Assembly (NCBI GenBank): GCA_035342095.1
Contig: DAOQWL010000025.1
Coordinates: 1 to 64,000 of the forward strand
Origin: PLanc-01 sp035342095
Lineage (GTDB): Bacteria > Planctomycetota > Phycisphaerae > Sedimentisphaerales > Anaerobacaceae
DNA: 64,000 nt
Direction of reading: 5' to 3'
The translations under genes were made by a program, and so were the position numbers. Each line of letters opens with the position of its first letter. Position 1 is the first letter of the stretch. The notes under the pieces are model-generated. The model saw only the letters and a program-made list of their open reading frames with translations. It had not been told where the DNA came from and searched no databases. This document shows positions 57,154 to 64,000 of the stretch, in pieces.

Positions 57154-58100
57154 CTACGCACAAACGCCTGCCCACCACCGAGAAACGCAACCCCCGAAGC
57201 GCCGAGATCGACACGCTGTCCACAATCGAGATTGTGGACCTCATCAACGCGGAGGATCGGACAGTCCCCGACGCAGTCGGCTCCCAGCGAAAGAGCATCG
57301 CGGCAGCCATCGACGTGATCGTCGACCGCTTTCGCGCGGGCGGACGGCTCTTCTACGTCGGCGCTGGCACCAGCGGCCGACTGGGCGTCCTGGACGCCTC
57401 CGAATGCCCGCCTACCTTCGGCGTCAAACGGTCGCTGGTCCAGGGCATCATCGCCGGCGGCCGGCGGGCTCTGGTCCGCTCCATCGAGGGTGCGGAAGAC
57501 CATCCCGAGGACGGCGCCGCGGCCCTCGACAAGAAGCGAGTCACGTCCCGCGACGTGGTGGTGGGCTTGGCCGCCTGCGGCCTGACGCCTTTCGTTCACG
57601 GCGCCCTGCGGCGGGCCCGACAGCTCGGCGCGTCAACCGTCTGCGTGACCTGTGCGCCGGAGGTGGTCGGATCGATCCCCGCGGAGATCATCATCAACCC
57701 GGTCGTCGGTCCCGAGGTCGTCACCGGCTCGACCCGGATGAAGGCAGGCACCGCCACCAAGCTTGTGCTCAACCTGCTTACGACCACGGCCATGATCGAG
57801 CTCGGCAAGGTCCACGGCAATCTCATGGTCGATCTCCAGGCGGTCAACACGAAGCTCCGCGACCGCTCCCTGCGGATCGTCATGGAGCTGACGGGCCTGT
57901 CGCGGACGAGGGCGAAATCGCTGCTGCAGCGAGCCCAGGGCAAGGTCAAGCCCGCGGTCGTGATGCACGTCCGCAAGGTCGCTCTCCCGGAGGCAATGGG
58001 GATTCTCAACGCCTGCGGCCAATCGCTGCGGAAGGCTGTGGAGAACGCCGGCGACGAAACTCGAAGCACGAAGTCCGAAATTCGAAACAAGCCCAAATGA
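57150..58100 (+). CDS. murQ: N-acetylmuramic acid 6-phosphate etherase
   Basis: Splits MurNAc-6-P to GlcNAc-6-P and D-lactate. The SIS-domain protein of 316 residues has TEKRNPRSAEIDTLSTIEIV, FYVGAGTSGRLGVLDASECP (sugar-phosphate site), GAEDHPEDG with the catalytic Glu, VVTGSTRMKAGTATKLVLNL and KVHGNLMVDLQAVNTKL. It overlaps anmK by 4 nt. The last 14 codons (ETRSTKSEIRNKPK) are encoded by the start of an AT-rich repeat, so the native end was likely extended by insertion. With anmK and the symporter it forms a muramic-acid salvage set. Confidence 0.94.
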   Translation: MTTHKRLPTTEKRNPRSAEIDTLSTIEIVDLINAEDRTVPDAVGSQRKSIAAAIDVIVDRFRAGGRLFYVGAGTSGRLGVLDASECPPTFGVKRSLVQGIIAGGRRALVRSIEGAEDHPEDGAAALDKKRVTSRDVVVGLAACGLTPFVHGALRRARQLGASTVCVTCAPEVVGSIPAEIIINPVVGPEVVTGSTRMKAGTATKLVLNLLTTTAMIELGKVHGNLMVDLQAVNTKLRDRSLRIVMELTGLSRTRAKSLLQRAQGKVKPAVVMHVRKVALPEAMGILNACGQSLRKAVENAGDETRSTKSEIRNKPK

Positions 58101-58212
58101 CTGAAATCCGAAATTCGAAACGCGACTTCCGCGAGAACGGCAGTGTTTCGGTCATTTGGATTTCGTCGTTTTGAATTTGTTTCGGATTTCGCAATTTGAA
58201 TTTCGGATTTCT
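58058..58212. repeat. AT-rich inverted repeat element overlapping the murQ 3' end
   Basis: Units such as gaagtccgaaattcgaaaca and gaaatccgaaattcgaaacg on the left are mirrored by ttgtttcggatttcgcaatt and gaatttcggatttc on the right; the centre is cgcgacttccgcgagaacgg. A related shorter copy is at 62889-62942. Confidence 0.75.
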
Positions 58213-58304
58213 CCAGGGAAGGATGGGGCATTATCGAAGGCACACTCGCACAACATGTTGCCGGCTCGCTGGGCGTTCTCGACGGGGTCATCGTCGCAGG
58301 GGCG

Positions 58305-59696
58305 GTGCTCCTGCTGCTCGTCATCTCCTACGTCTTCGGCCGTCAGGAGAGAGACACCGAGGACTTCTTCCTGGGCGGGCGGCGGGTGCCCTGGATCGTC
58401 GCGTGCCTGTCGTTCATCGCCACCGAGATCAGCGCTCTGACTCTCGTCGGCATGCCCCACAAGGCCTTCGCGGAGGACTGGCGATGGATCCAGTTCATCC
58501 TCGGCCTGGCAATGGCACGCGTGATCGTGGCGTTTCTGTTCATCCCGGCCTTCTACAAGCACCGCTGCACGAGCATCTACGAGTTCCTGGGCCATCGTTT
58601 CGGCCCGGCCACCCAGTACACCGCCTCGATCTACTTTCTGATCACCCGCCTGCTCGCCTCCGGCCTGCGGCTCTACGTGACCTGCATGGCCGTCGGGCTG
58701 CTCCTGGGCTGGCCGCTGTGGGCGACCATCCTGCTGTTCACGGTCGTGAGCATTCTGTTCATCGGCTTCGGCGGCATCAAGGCGGTCGTCTGGGCGGGCG
58801 CGTACGAGGCTTTGTTCTTCGTCGTCGCGGGTGTGATGGTGGTCGCCTATCTGATCGGGCACATCGACGGCGGCGCCTCGTCGGCCTTGCAGACGGCTCG
58901 CGAGGCCGGCCGGCTGAGCACGTTCGACTTCCGCCTGAACCTCAACGACGCCGGCACGTTCTGGGCGGCCCTGGCCTGTGGATTCTTCACCGGCCTGGTC
59001 TCCTTCGGCGCCGATCAGGAAATGGTCCAGCGACTGCTGACCGTCGAGACCCGCGCCAGCAGCCAGAAGACCATCGTCGCGACCGTCGTCACGGCTCTGC
59101 CCGTCTACTGGCTCTATCTGCTCGTCGGGACGCTGCTGTACGTCTTCTATGCACAACACCCCGAATTGCCCGCCCCCGAGAAGGCCAAAGAGATCTTCCC
59201 CCATTTCGCTCGGACGGTCCTGCCGGCCGGCGTCAGGGGACTGGTCCTCGGCGCGGTCATCATGGCCAGCATCGACTCCCCGTTGAGCTCGCTGAGTTCT
59301 TCGTTCATCAGTGACATCTACCGCCGACTGATTCGCACGCACGCCGCGGAGAGGCACTATCTGCTGGTTTCGCGGATCGCCGTCGGGCTTTTCGGCCTGG
59401 TCCTGGCAGGGATCGCCTTCGCCTGTTCTCCCGTGGAGAACCTCGTCGATTTCGCCTTTCAGGTGTTCGCGCTGCCGGGCGGTCCCATGCTGGGCGTCTT
59501 CCTCCTGGGCTTGTTGACGCGACGAAAGGCCAACCGCACGAACATCGCGGCCATGCTGATCAGCACTGCGGTCTGCACCCTGCTGCTGATCCTGATCTGG
59601 ACGGGCACGCTCCACCTCGGCTGGACCTGGCTGATCGTCGTCGGCACGGTCATCACTATGGTCCTCGGCTATCTGCTGCCTTCTCTTCGACGATAA
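58305..59696 (+). CDS. Sodium:solute symporter (SSS family)
   Basis: An inner-membrane Na+-coupled transporter, 463 residues from GTG 58305, with about 12 further helices. SSS features: TEDFFLGGRRVPWIVACLSF, ISALTLVGMPHKAF, YEFLGHRFGPATQYTASIYF, FGGIKAVVWAGAYEA and SSLSSSFISDIYRRL. The first helix is only half included: codons before GTG encode GSLGVLDGVIVAGAV in frame, without a usual start codon. One G fewer in the GGGG at 58225-58228 would link ATG 58223 (after AGGGAAGG) to this frame. Following anmK-murQ, it may import muramic or amino sugars; that is inference from position. Confidence 0.88.
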   Translation: MLLLLVISYVFGRQERDTEDFFLGGRRVPWIVACLSFIATEISALTLVGMPHKAFAEDWRWIQFILGLAMARVIVAFLFIPAFYKHRCTSIYEFLGHRFGPATQYTASIYFLITRLLASGLRLYVTCMAVGLLLGWPLWATILLFTVVSILFIGFGGIKAVVWAGAYEALFFVVAGVMVVAYLIGHIDGGASSALQTAREAGRLSTFDFRLNLNDAGTFWAALACGFFTGLVSFGADQEMVQRLLTVETRASSQKTIVATVVTALPVYWLYLLVGTLLYVFYAQHPELPAPEKAKEIFPHFARTVLPAGVRGLVLGAVIMASIDSPLSSLSSSFISDIYRRLIRTHAAERHYLLVSRIAVGLFGLVLAGIAFACSPVENLVDFAFQVFALPGGPMLGVFLLGLLTRRKANRTNIAAMLISTAVCTLLLILIWTGTLHLGWTWLIVVGTVITMVLGYLLPSLRR

Positions 59697-59914
59697 TCCA
59701 ACGGTCCCGGCCCCGCCTCCAAGCTAACATCGAACCACAACGTCCGTGCGAGGGCTAGACGCCAGAGAATATCGGTATTCTGAAAAATTTCGGGAGTATA
59801 AACAGAGGGGGCTTGCGGAATGTGCGGGATCGCGGTAGGATGGCGGGGGTTCGAGCGATGGATTAGCAGATGTTGTTGGGACTAACAACTGTCTTTTTAG
59901 TGGAAGGGAATCCG

Positions 59915-61726
59915 ATGAGAACTGCGAGCATTTTGTTTCTGGTGACCACATCCCTCTGTTTGACCCCTGTCGCATTCGGGCAGCGCATCCTGAGCGACAC
60001 CGAAGTTCAGGGCATTCTCGATCAGCTCCTGAGCGCGCCGCGAAGCGGGTGGATCTCCGCCGGCACGATCCAGGGCACGCACTACGAGGAGAACGGCCCC
60101 GAAACCACCGACTCCGCCGTCGTCAACGCGAAGATCGCCCAGGCCCTCCTGGAGTACCATCAGGAGAACGACGCCAAGACCTGGCCCGGCGTGCTGGCGG
60201 AAGACCCGCGAAAGCTGGAGTTGGACGCCATCCCCTTCAATGTGGAGTATGAGTTGACGAACCGCTACACGATGACGACGGACGAGATCGTCAAGTGCGA
60301 CGGCCAGCGATTCCACTGGGAGGTCACCGTGATGGACCGGTCCGACTCGGTGGCGCTGCCGTCGGATCTCAAGACCACCGACAATTACATGGCCCGTCAT
60401 TACCGGATGCATGAGGATTGGAACCAGCACCGGATTTTCGCCTATGATGGGTCGGAGTACACGATCTACGCCGCTTCTTCGGCCCAGGCCACCGTCGACG
60501 CCGCCAACAACCTCCCCGCGGAGGTTCACGGTCCCCTGACGGCCGGCCTGATCCCCTGGGGCAATGGGAGATTCTCCGGATCGAGCCTGTCGCACGCGAA
60601 GGTCTCGGCCCAGGAGATCGACCAGGACGGAGCCCTGTGCATCCAAATGGCGATCGCGTATGAAGACGGCGTGCAGACGGAACTGCTCCTCTGGGATTCG
60701 TCGAAGGAATACGCCGTCAAGGCCGCGACCTTCACGACCCGCAGGGGCCAGGTCGTGACCTACGAGTGCTCCGATTACCGTGAGTACTCGGGCCAGTGGG
60801 TCCCAACGACCGTTGCGATCAAACGCGAGAACGCTTCGCCAACCAAAGAAACATGGACCGATATTCGAGTGCTGAGCACCGCTGCCCCGTCATTGAGCAG
60901 CTTCAAAGTGGCCCTGGCACTCGATGCGACGGTTCAGTACCTTTCGCCCGTCACGACCTCGCCTCTGATATACATCAACTCGTGCGAGGTGGACACGGAC
61001 AAGCTGCTGCTCGAGCGTCTGGACGCTGCGGCTGCGGGGAGGGTGCGACCGCAGAACTGCGCCACCCTCGCTCTCCAGCACGTAGCGTCTGAATTCGGCA
61101 AGTCCCTCTCCGCCGCCGCGATGACGGATCTCGTCGGAGAGAACCGCCGGACAACCCTGTATGACCTCAAACGGGCCGCCCGCAATCTCGGCCTGTACGC
61201 CGGTGTCGTGAAGACGGATCTGGCGGGACTGAAGACCCTCGGGACCGCCAAGGCCATCCTCCATCTGCCCGGCAAGAGCCACCTCGTCGTCCTCGACCGC
61301 GTAGACGACCGCTACGTCTGGCTCATCGACCTGTCGAACGACCGGTTCTACTATCGCGAAAGTGTACACCAGTTTGCGACGATCTGGCCCGTGGGCACCG
61401 CGATGCTCGTGAGCAACCATCCCCTTGCCGTCGGGCAGCCCGAGCTTCCCGACGTCGCCGCAAAGGAAATCGCCGGCGGCTACTGGGACTGCAACATACT
61501 CTATCAGGAGATGGAGTTCGTCTGGTGCGACTTCATCCCTCAGGAATTGTGCGACGGCGCGTTTCAGTACTACCACGAGCGGTATATCTGCAGCCTGTTG
61601 GAGGGCGGCACGTGCGTCGCGGGGGCCTATGTGCAGTATCAAGAGACGCCCTGCATCCCGGACCCGATCGTCGACTGCACCGTGACCGGCATGTGGAGAT
61701 TCTACTACATGCGAGCCTGTAGATAG
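59915..61726 (+). CDS. Exported C39-like papain-fold protein with Cys-rich C-terminus
   Basis: A 603-residue secreted protein. Signal peptide (about 1-22, ending AFG). Residues about 25-370 form a beta-rich domain reminiscent of outer-membrane lipoprotein-sorting or DUF-type carriers (FNVEYELTNRYTMTTDEIVK; RFHWEVTVMD). Residues about 378-490 are C39-peptidase-like: Cys382 in RPQNCATLALQHV, the RTTLYDLKRAARNLGLYAGV segment, His456 in GKSHLVVLDRV and Asp473 in LIDLSND. The last 80 residues hold eight Cys (526, 538, 546, 559, 567, 580, 588, 602). AGGGAA lies 8 nt before ATG 59915. No ABC transporter is nearby, so it is not a bacteriocin exporter. Confidence 0.6.
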   Translation: MRTASILFLVTTSLCLTPVAFGQRILSDTEVQGILDQLLSAPRSGWISAGTIQGTHYEENGPETTDSAVVNAKIAQALLEYHQENDAKTWPGVLAEDPRKLELDAIPFNVEYELTNRYTMTTDEIVKCDGQRFHWEVTVMDRSDSVALPSDLKTTDNYMARHYRMHEDWNQHRIFAYDGSEYTIYAASSAQATVDAANNLPAEVHGPLTAGLIPWGNGRFSGSSLSHAKVSAQEIDQDGALCIQMAIAYEDGVQTELLLWDSSKEYAVKAATFTTRRGQVVTYECSDYREYSGQWVPTTVAIKRENASPTKETWTDIRVLSTAAPSLSSFKVALALDATVQYLSPVTTSPLIYINSCEVDTDKLLLERLDAAAAGRVRPQNCATLALQHVASEFGKSLSAAAMTDLVGENRRTTLYDLKRAARNLGLYAGVVKTDLAGLKTLGTAKAILHLPGKSHLVVLDRVDDRYVWLIDLSNDRFYYRESVHQFATIWPVGTAMLVSNHPLAVGQPELPDVAAKEIAGGYWDCNILYQEMEFVWCDFIPQELCDGAFQYYHERYICSLLEGGTCVAGAYVQYQETPCIPDPIVDCTVTGMWRFYYMRACR

Positions 61727-62447
61727 GCCCGATCGACGTCACGGTCGGGGCTCTCACGACAACCTGCCTGCCGGACATAAGGAACATCCACGTCCTTGTC
61801 CGGCAGGCATTTGTGCCATCGCGCGGAATCCGCAGGTCCCTCACGTCTGCGTCGGTAACTCGGTACACGGCCGGCGGTGGATCGTAGGGCAGTCCATTTC
61901 GCAGGAAGAGCTGCGAGAGACCTTCGTTCTTGTCGCACAGGCTTTTCCAGGGTTCACACATGGGCAGCACGAGCCGACACGCCGCGCGAGACTCCTCATC
62001 CATTTGGCAGTACTTGGCCCAGTCCTCCTCGATTTCATCCTGGAGTTGTTCATAGACATCAGCATCGCTACTGATGCGGTCGTACAGGATCTCATCAATG
62101 CCCTCCAGGGCTTCCAGTTCCGCTAATTTACCAACGATCCGTGTGATCTCCTCAAAGTCGAACCCGCATTCGATGTACTCCCGGAGGAACTCCAGTGCCT
62201 GGCGGCTGCCTTGACGCGCGAGACACCGCAGGGTCTCCAATGAGTAGTAGCTGTTCCATTCTTGGTCTTCTGAGGCATCGTTGTGCCTCACAAATGACAG
62301 GAGTGGCCCGAGATCCATGCCGGTTTTGAGGATCAAAGAGGCGTGGTACTCCACGTCCGGATTCCATTGGTCGTCGGAACGCGGATCGTTCGTGACGCAC
62401 TCAACCAGCAGGGGCCAGACCTCCTCCCGCGGAGTCTCCATCGCCAT
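61533..62447 (-). CDS. HEAT-like helical protein, 3' end uncertain
   Basis: From ATG 62447 (AAAGGA 8 nt upstream) about 200 codons encode an acidic, helical protein: EYHASLILKTGMDLGPLLSF, YYSLETLRCLARQGSRQALE, ITRIVGKLAELEALEGIDEI. The spacing of these helices suggests two or three HEAT-like repeats, as in many small immunity or scaffold proteins. After about residue 215 the sequence becomes Arg/Ser/Thr-rich (RLACSRISTCRSRCSRRSGP) and runs 194 bp antisense through the end of the C39-like gene. The original end was probably lost by frameshift or deletion near 61.75-61.85 kb. Confidence 0.55.
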   Translation of the reverse strand: MAMETPREEVWPLLVECVTNDPRSDDQWNPDVEYHASLILKTGMDLGPLLSFVRHNDASEDQEWNSYYSLETLRCLARQGSRQALEFLREYIECGFDFEEITRIVGKLAELEALEGIDEILYDRISSDADVYEQLQDEIEEDWAKYCQMDEESRAACRLVLPMCEPWKSLCDKNEGLSQLFLRNGLPYDPPPAVYRVTDADVRDLRIPRDGTNACRTRTWMFLMSGRQVVVRAPTVTSIGPIYRLACSRISTCRSRCSRRSGPGCRASLDTAHRPPRRTCRPPTGCRYTARGSTETRRRTIPEG

Positions 62448-62549
62448 CAGATATCCTTTGCCTCGTCCTCGCTGGAGCATTCCCAGGAGACTATCCGGGT
62501 CCGCCAGACCTTCCCCCTGCTCATCTTCTCGCTCGTTGATCCGCGTCCC

Positions 62550-62834
62550 CTATGAGAAGATCTCCCGATCGACCTGGCCGAGGTAGAAGCGGCCGTCGTT
62601 GCGCATGAAGTTCAGGATGGCGTCGAGCTGCTGCTCGACGAAGACCCGCTCGTTCGAGACGACCGCCATGCCCAGGACCGCGCAGGTCTTGCTGTCCTGG
62701 TGCTCGACCTCGGAGATCGAGACGTTGAACCGGCTCTGGAGCCGGCCGATCACGCTCTTGACGATGTGACGCTTGTCCTTGAGCGAGCCAATGCCCTGCA
62801 TGCACATCGTTGCAGTTATGACGCCGACCAGCAT
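62550..62834 (-). CDS. DUF503 family protein
   Basis: A 94-residue protein with the DUF503 pattern: MLVGVITATMCMQGIGSLKD, KRHIVKSVIGRLQSRFNVSI, SEVEHQDSKTCAVLGMAVVS and LNFMRNDGRFYLGQVDREIF. Members are small alpha/beta (ferredoxin-like) proteins, often next to rbfA/infB, and are sometimes annotated YlxP with a suggested ribosome link. Here it is apart from those genes. Complete. Ribosome site on the minus strand CAGGAGCAAATCG suits the ATG at 62834. Confidence 0.87.
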   Translation of the reverse strand: MLVGVITATMCMQGIGSLKDKRHIVKSVIGRLQSRFNVSISEVEHQDSKTCAVLGMAVVSNERVFVEQQLDAILNFMRNDGRFYLGQVDREIFS

Positions 62835-62888
62835 CGATTTGCTCCTGTGATGAACCTCTTTCTCCAGGGAGAATACCGCCGCCGGCGG

Positions 62889-62942
62889 CCAAATTCAAAA
62901 CCCGAAACTCGAAATCCGAAACAAATTCAAAGCACGAAGCCT
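62889..62942. repeat. AT-rich CGAAATCCGAAAC repeat
   Basis: aaattcaaaacccgaaactc followed by gaaatccgaaacaaattcaa and agcacgaagcctc; the same words as in the element at 58058-58212. Confidence 0.65.
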
Positions 62943-62974
62943 CAATGATCCACACGCTGCCACGTCGGCTCGCT

Positions 62975-63110
62975 TGTAGTGACGCCGTGAGGCGTTTCGT
63001 AGCACGGCCGTGAGTACCACGGGCAGGATGCCCGTGGCAATACAGGGGCAAGATGCCCCTGAGACTCATGGGCGGGACGCCCATGCCACGATATGCCCTC
63101 GCGGCCATGC
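62975..63110. repeat. GILPV-type palindromic element, composite
   Basis: Arm gtagtgacgccgtgaggcgt, then cacgggcaggatgcccgtgg, aggggcaagatgcccctgag and catgggcgggacgcccatgc: four hairpins in a row, the longest copy in this window. Confidence 0.85.
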
Positions 63111-63297
63111 CACAAGCCGCTCAGAGGGGATGGCGTGCACAGCACACCCTACTACGCCGTCCATCTGAAGACGGTGGGCAAATGTCGCGGACAGCGTTTG
63201 GAGTTCCACCTTCAGGCGGGTTGAGCCCGCGTAAACGCGGAACTCCGAACAGGCCATACGCCGATAGGCTGCCCACCGAACTAGCGTGGACACCGTA

Positions 63298-64000
63298 CTA
63301 CACGACCTTCGAGATATCGATCAGGTACATCTGCCGGCCGTTGCCGCCGTGGGGGGAGTCGATCACGACGCTCCGCCCGTCCGGGCTGCATCGCGGATGC
63401 GTGTCGCACCGCCATTCGCCTTGATACTCCGGGGCCAGGTAGAACCCGCCCAGCGGCACGGTCCTGCCGGTCGCCACATGGTACAGGTAGACGTGCTGCC
63501 TTCGTTGCTTGTCGGGGTACGTGTCGTTCAGGATCCACGCATTGCCGGGCAGATAGGTGCAGTGGCCGTTGCGGGTCATGGGGACCCCAAACGCGAAGGA
63601 TCGCGTCTGGGAACCCGTGATGCCCTCGCCGACGATTTCGACCTTGTCGGTCCCGTCCTCGTAGAGGTAGAACGCATCGTTGGTGTGCGAGGGGTGCCAG
63701 GCCCAGGCGAGGATGTGCGTCGGGTCTCGCCAGATGAAGTGCGAGGTCTTGCCGTACGGATCGACGATGTGAAGGTCTTTGCCCTCGGGTGTGGCCGTCA
63801 GCATCCGCGTGCCGAACCCGCCGACCGTCTTGTATCGCGAGTCGCCGTCGAGCATTCGCCAGCGGTGCAGGAAGATGAACCTCGAGCCATCCGTGTTGAA
63901 CAGCAGGTGATTGAACCAGTGTTTGGCCCGCTTCGGGTCGTCGGGGATCTTGCCGAAAGCGACGATGTCCGCGAGCGAGACGATCAGATCCGCCTTCCCC
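63298..64000 (-). CDS. Beta-propeller protein (TolB/oligogalacturonate-lyase-like), 5' end outside window
   Basis: The frame is open from the window edge to TAG at 63298, 234 codons. Propeller blades are visible: HWFNHLLFNTDGSRFIFLHR, GTRMLTATPEGKDLHIVDPY, SHFIWRDPTHILAWAWH, GNAWILNDTYPDKQRRQHVY and DTHPRCSPDGRSVVIDSPHG. The HxxxSPDGxxxxF pattern with conserved His residues resembles WD40-like TolB blades and pectate-lyase-22/oligogalacturonate lyases, which fold as seven-bladed propellers. An enzymatic role in pectin breakdown is possible, but Mn-ligand histidines cannot be confirmed from this part. It ends beside a repeat-rich region. Confidence 0.65.
   Translation of the reverse strand, partial: GKADLIVSLADIVAFGKIPDDPKRAKHWFNHLLFNTDGSRFIFLHRWRMLDGDSRYKTVGGFGTRMLTATPEGKDLHIVDPYGKTSHFIWRDPTHILAWAWHPSHTNDAFYLYEDGTDKVEIVGEGITGSQTRSFAFGVPMTRNGHCTYLPGNAWILNDTYPDKQRRQHVYLYHVATGRTVPLGGFYLAPEYQGEWRCDTHPRCSPDGRSVVIDSPHGGNGRQMYLIDISKVV

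Larger units (their letters stand above)
62835..63297. other. Repeat-filled intergenic stretch
   Basis: No gene seen. From left: an AT-rich repeat (62889-62942), a composite GILPV element (62975-63110) and an inverted repeat ggagttccaccttcaggcgg ... aacgcggaactcc (63205-63247). Confidence 0.6.

Noticed and set aside
59840..59870. tRNA-like ggttcgagc motif
   Set aside because: No cloverleaf can be drawn around it; no acceptor stem or anticodon arm.
62975..63110. CRISPR array
   Set aside because: The repeated units are adjacent, different hairpins without spacers of equal size, and belong to the dispersed palindromic family.

Overview
The window looks like a chromosomal piece of a GC-rich planctomycete, most likely class Phycisphaerae, order Sedimentisphaerales. 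This is inferred from protein style and repeat content, because no 16S or other marker is present. Signs are a PEP-CTERM-like sorting tail, LamG jellyroll proteins with repeated NPADGA-type modules, Tat-exported Gfo/Idh/MocA and glycoside hydrolase proteins, Gram-negative envelope genes (lptB, yidC, kdsB, murA), and interspersed palindromic elements whose translations read TGILPV..HGQDA. I found no rRNA, tRNA, CRISPR array, integrase, transposase or phage gene.

Layout. 1-3.2 kb: leftward operon lptB - AAA ATPase - Toprim-like protein - def. 3.4-12.6 kb: rightward core genes (metallophosphoesterase, yidC, mnmE, a heparinase II/III-type lyase, rdgB, smpB, DUF1844, trpC). 12.6-13.5 kb: TauE/SafE exporter. 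13.6-19.7 kb: three tandem LamG paralogues behind a good sigma70-type promoter, ended by a strong hairpin. 19.8-26.9 kb: CBS protein, exported galactose mutarotase, MTA phosphorylase, lipoprotein, pyrG and kdsB. 27.3-31.0 kb: PEP-CTERM-like protein, then a two-gene membrane Hsp70/GrpE-like system. 31.1-32.0 kb: a graveyard of gene fragments (DUF4185-like, MNT/HEPN). 32.0-37.2 kb: ECF sigma/anti-sigma/YbjQ cluster, hydrolase, FMN reductase, NfeD and SPFH. 37.7-43.1 kb: three Tat-exported carbohydrate-processing proteins and an outer-membrane barrel with a Pho-box-like tandem site upstream. 43.2-48.4 kb: CPBP protease, murA, an AsmA-like protein and a GH27 alpha-galactosidase. 48.6-55.8 kb: two DUF5648-containing surface proteins flanking an ATPase - DUF4276 - site-2-protease operon. 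55.9-59.7 kb: anmK - murQ - sodium/solute symporter, a muramic-acid salvage set. 59.9-64 kb: a C39-like exported protein with a Cys-rich tail, a HEAT-like protein, DUF503 and a partial beta-propeller protein.

How the genes fit together. The window mixes envelope and nucleotide housekeeping (lptB, yidC, murA, anmK/murQ, pyrG, rdgB) with polysaccharide breakdown (heparinase-type lyase, GH51-like, GH27, esterase, Gfo/Idh/MocA, galM, LamG proteins). The most unusual signals are: palindromic elements inserted in frame in mnmE, anmK and kdsB; two ATPase + Toprim-like pairs, each translationally coupled to a downstream cellular gene; the Hsp70-like protein with a membrane anchor and its GrpE-like membrane partner; and a membrane glycosyltransferase-like protein with doubly nested extracellular domains.
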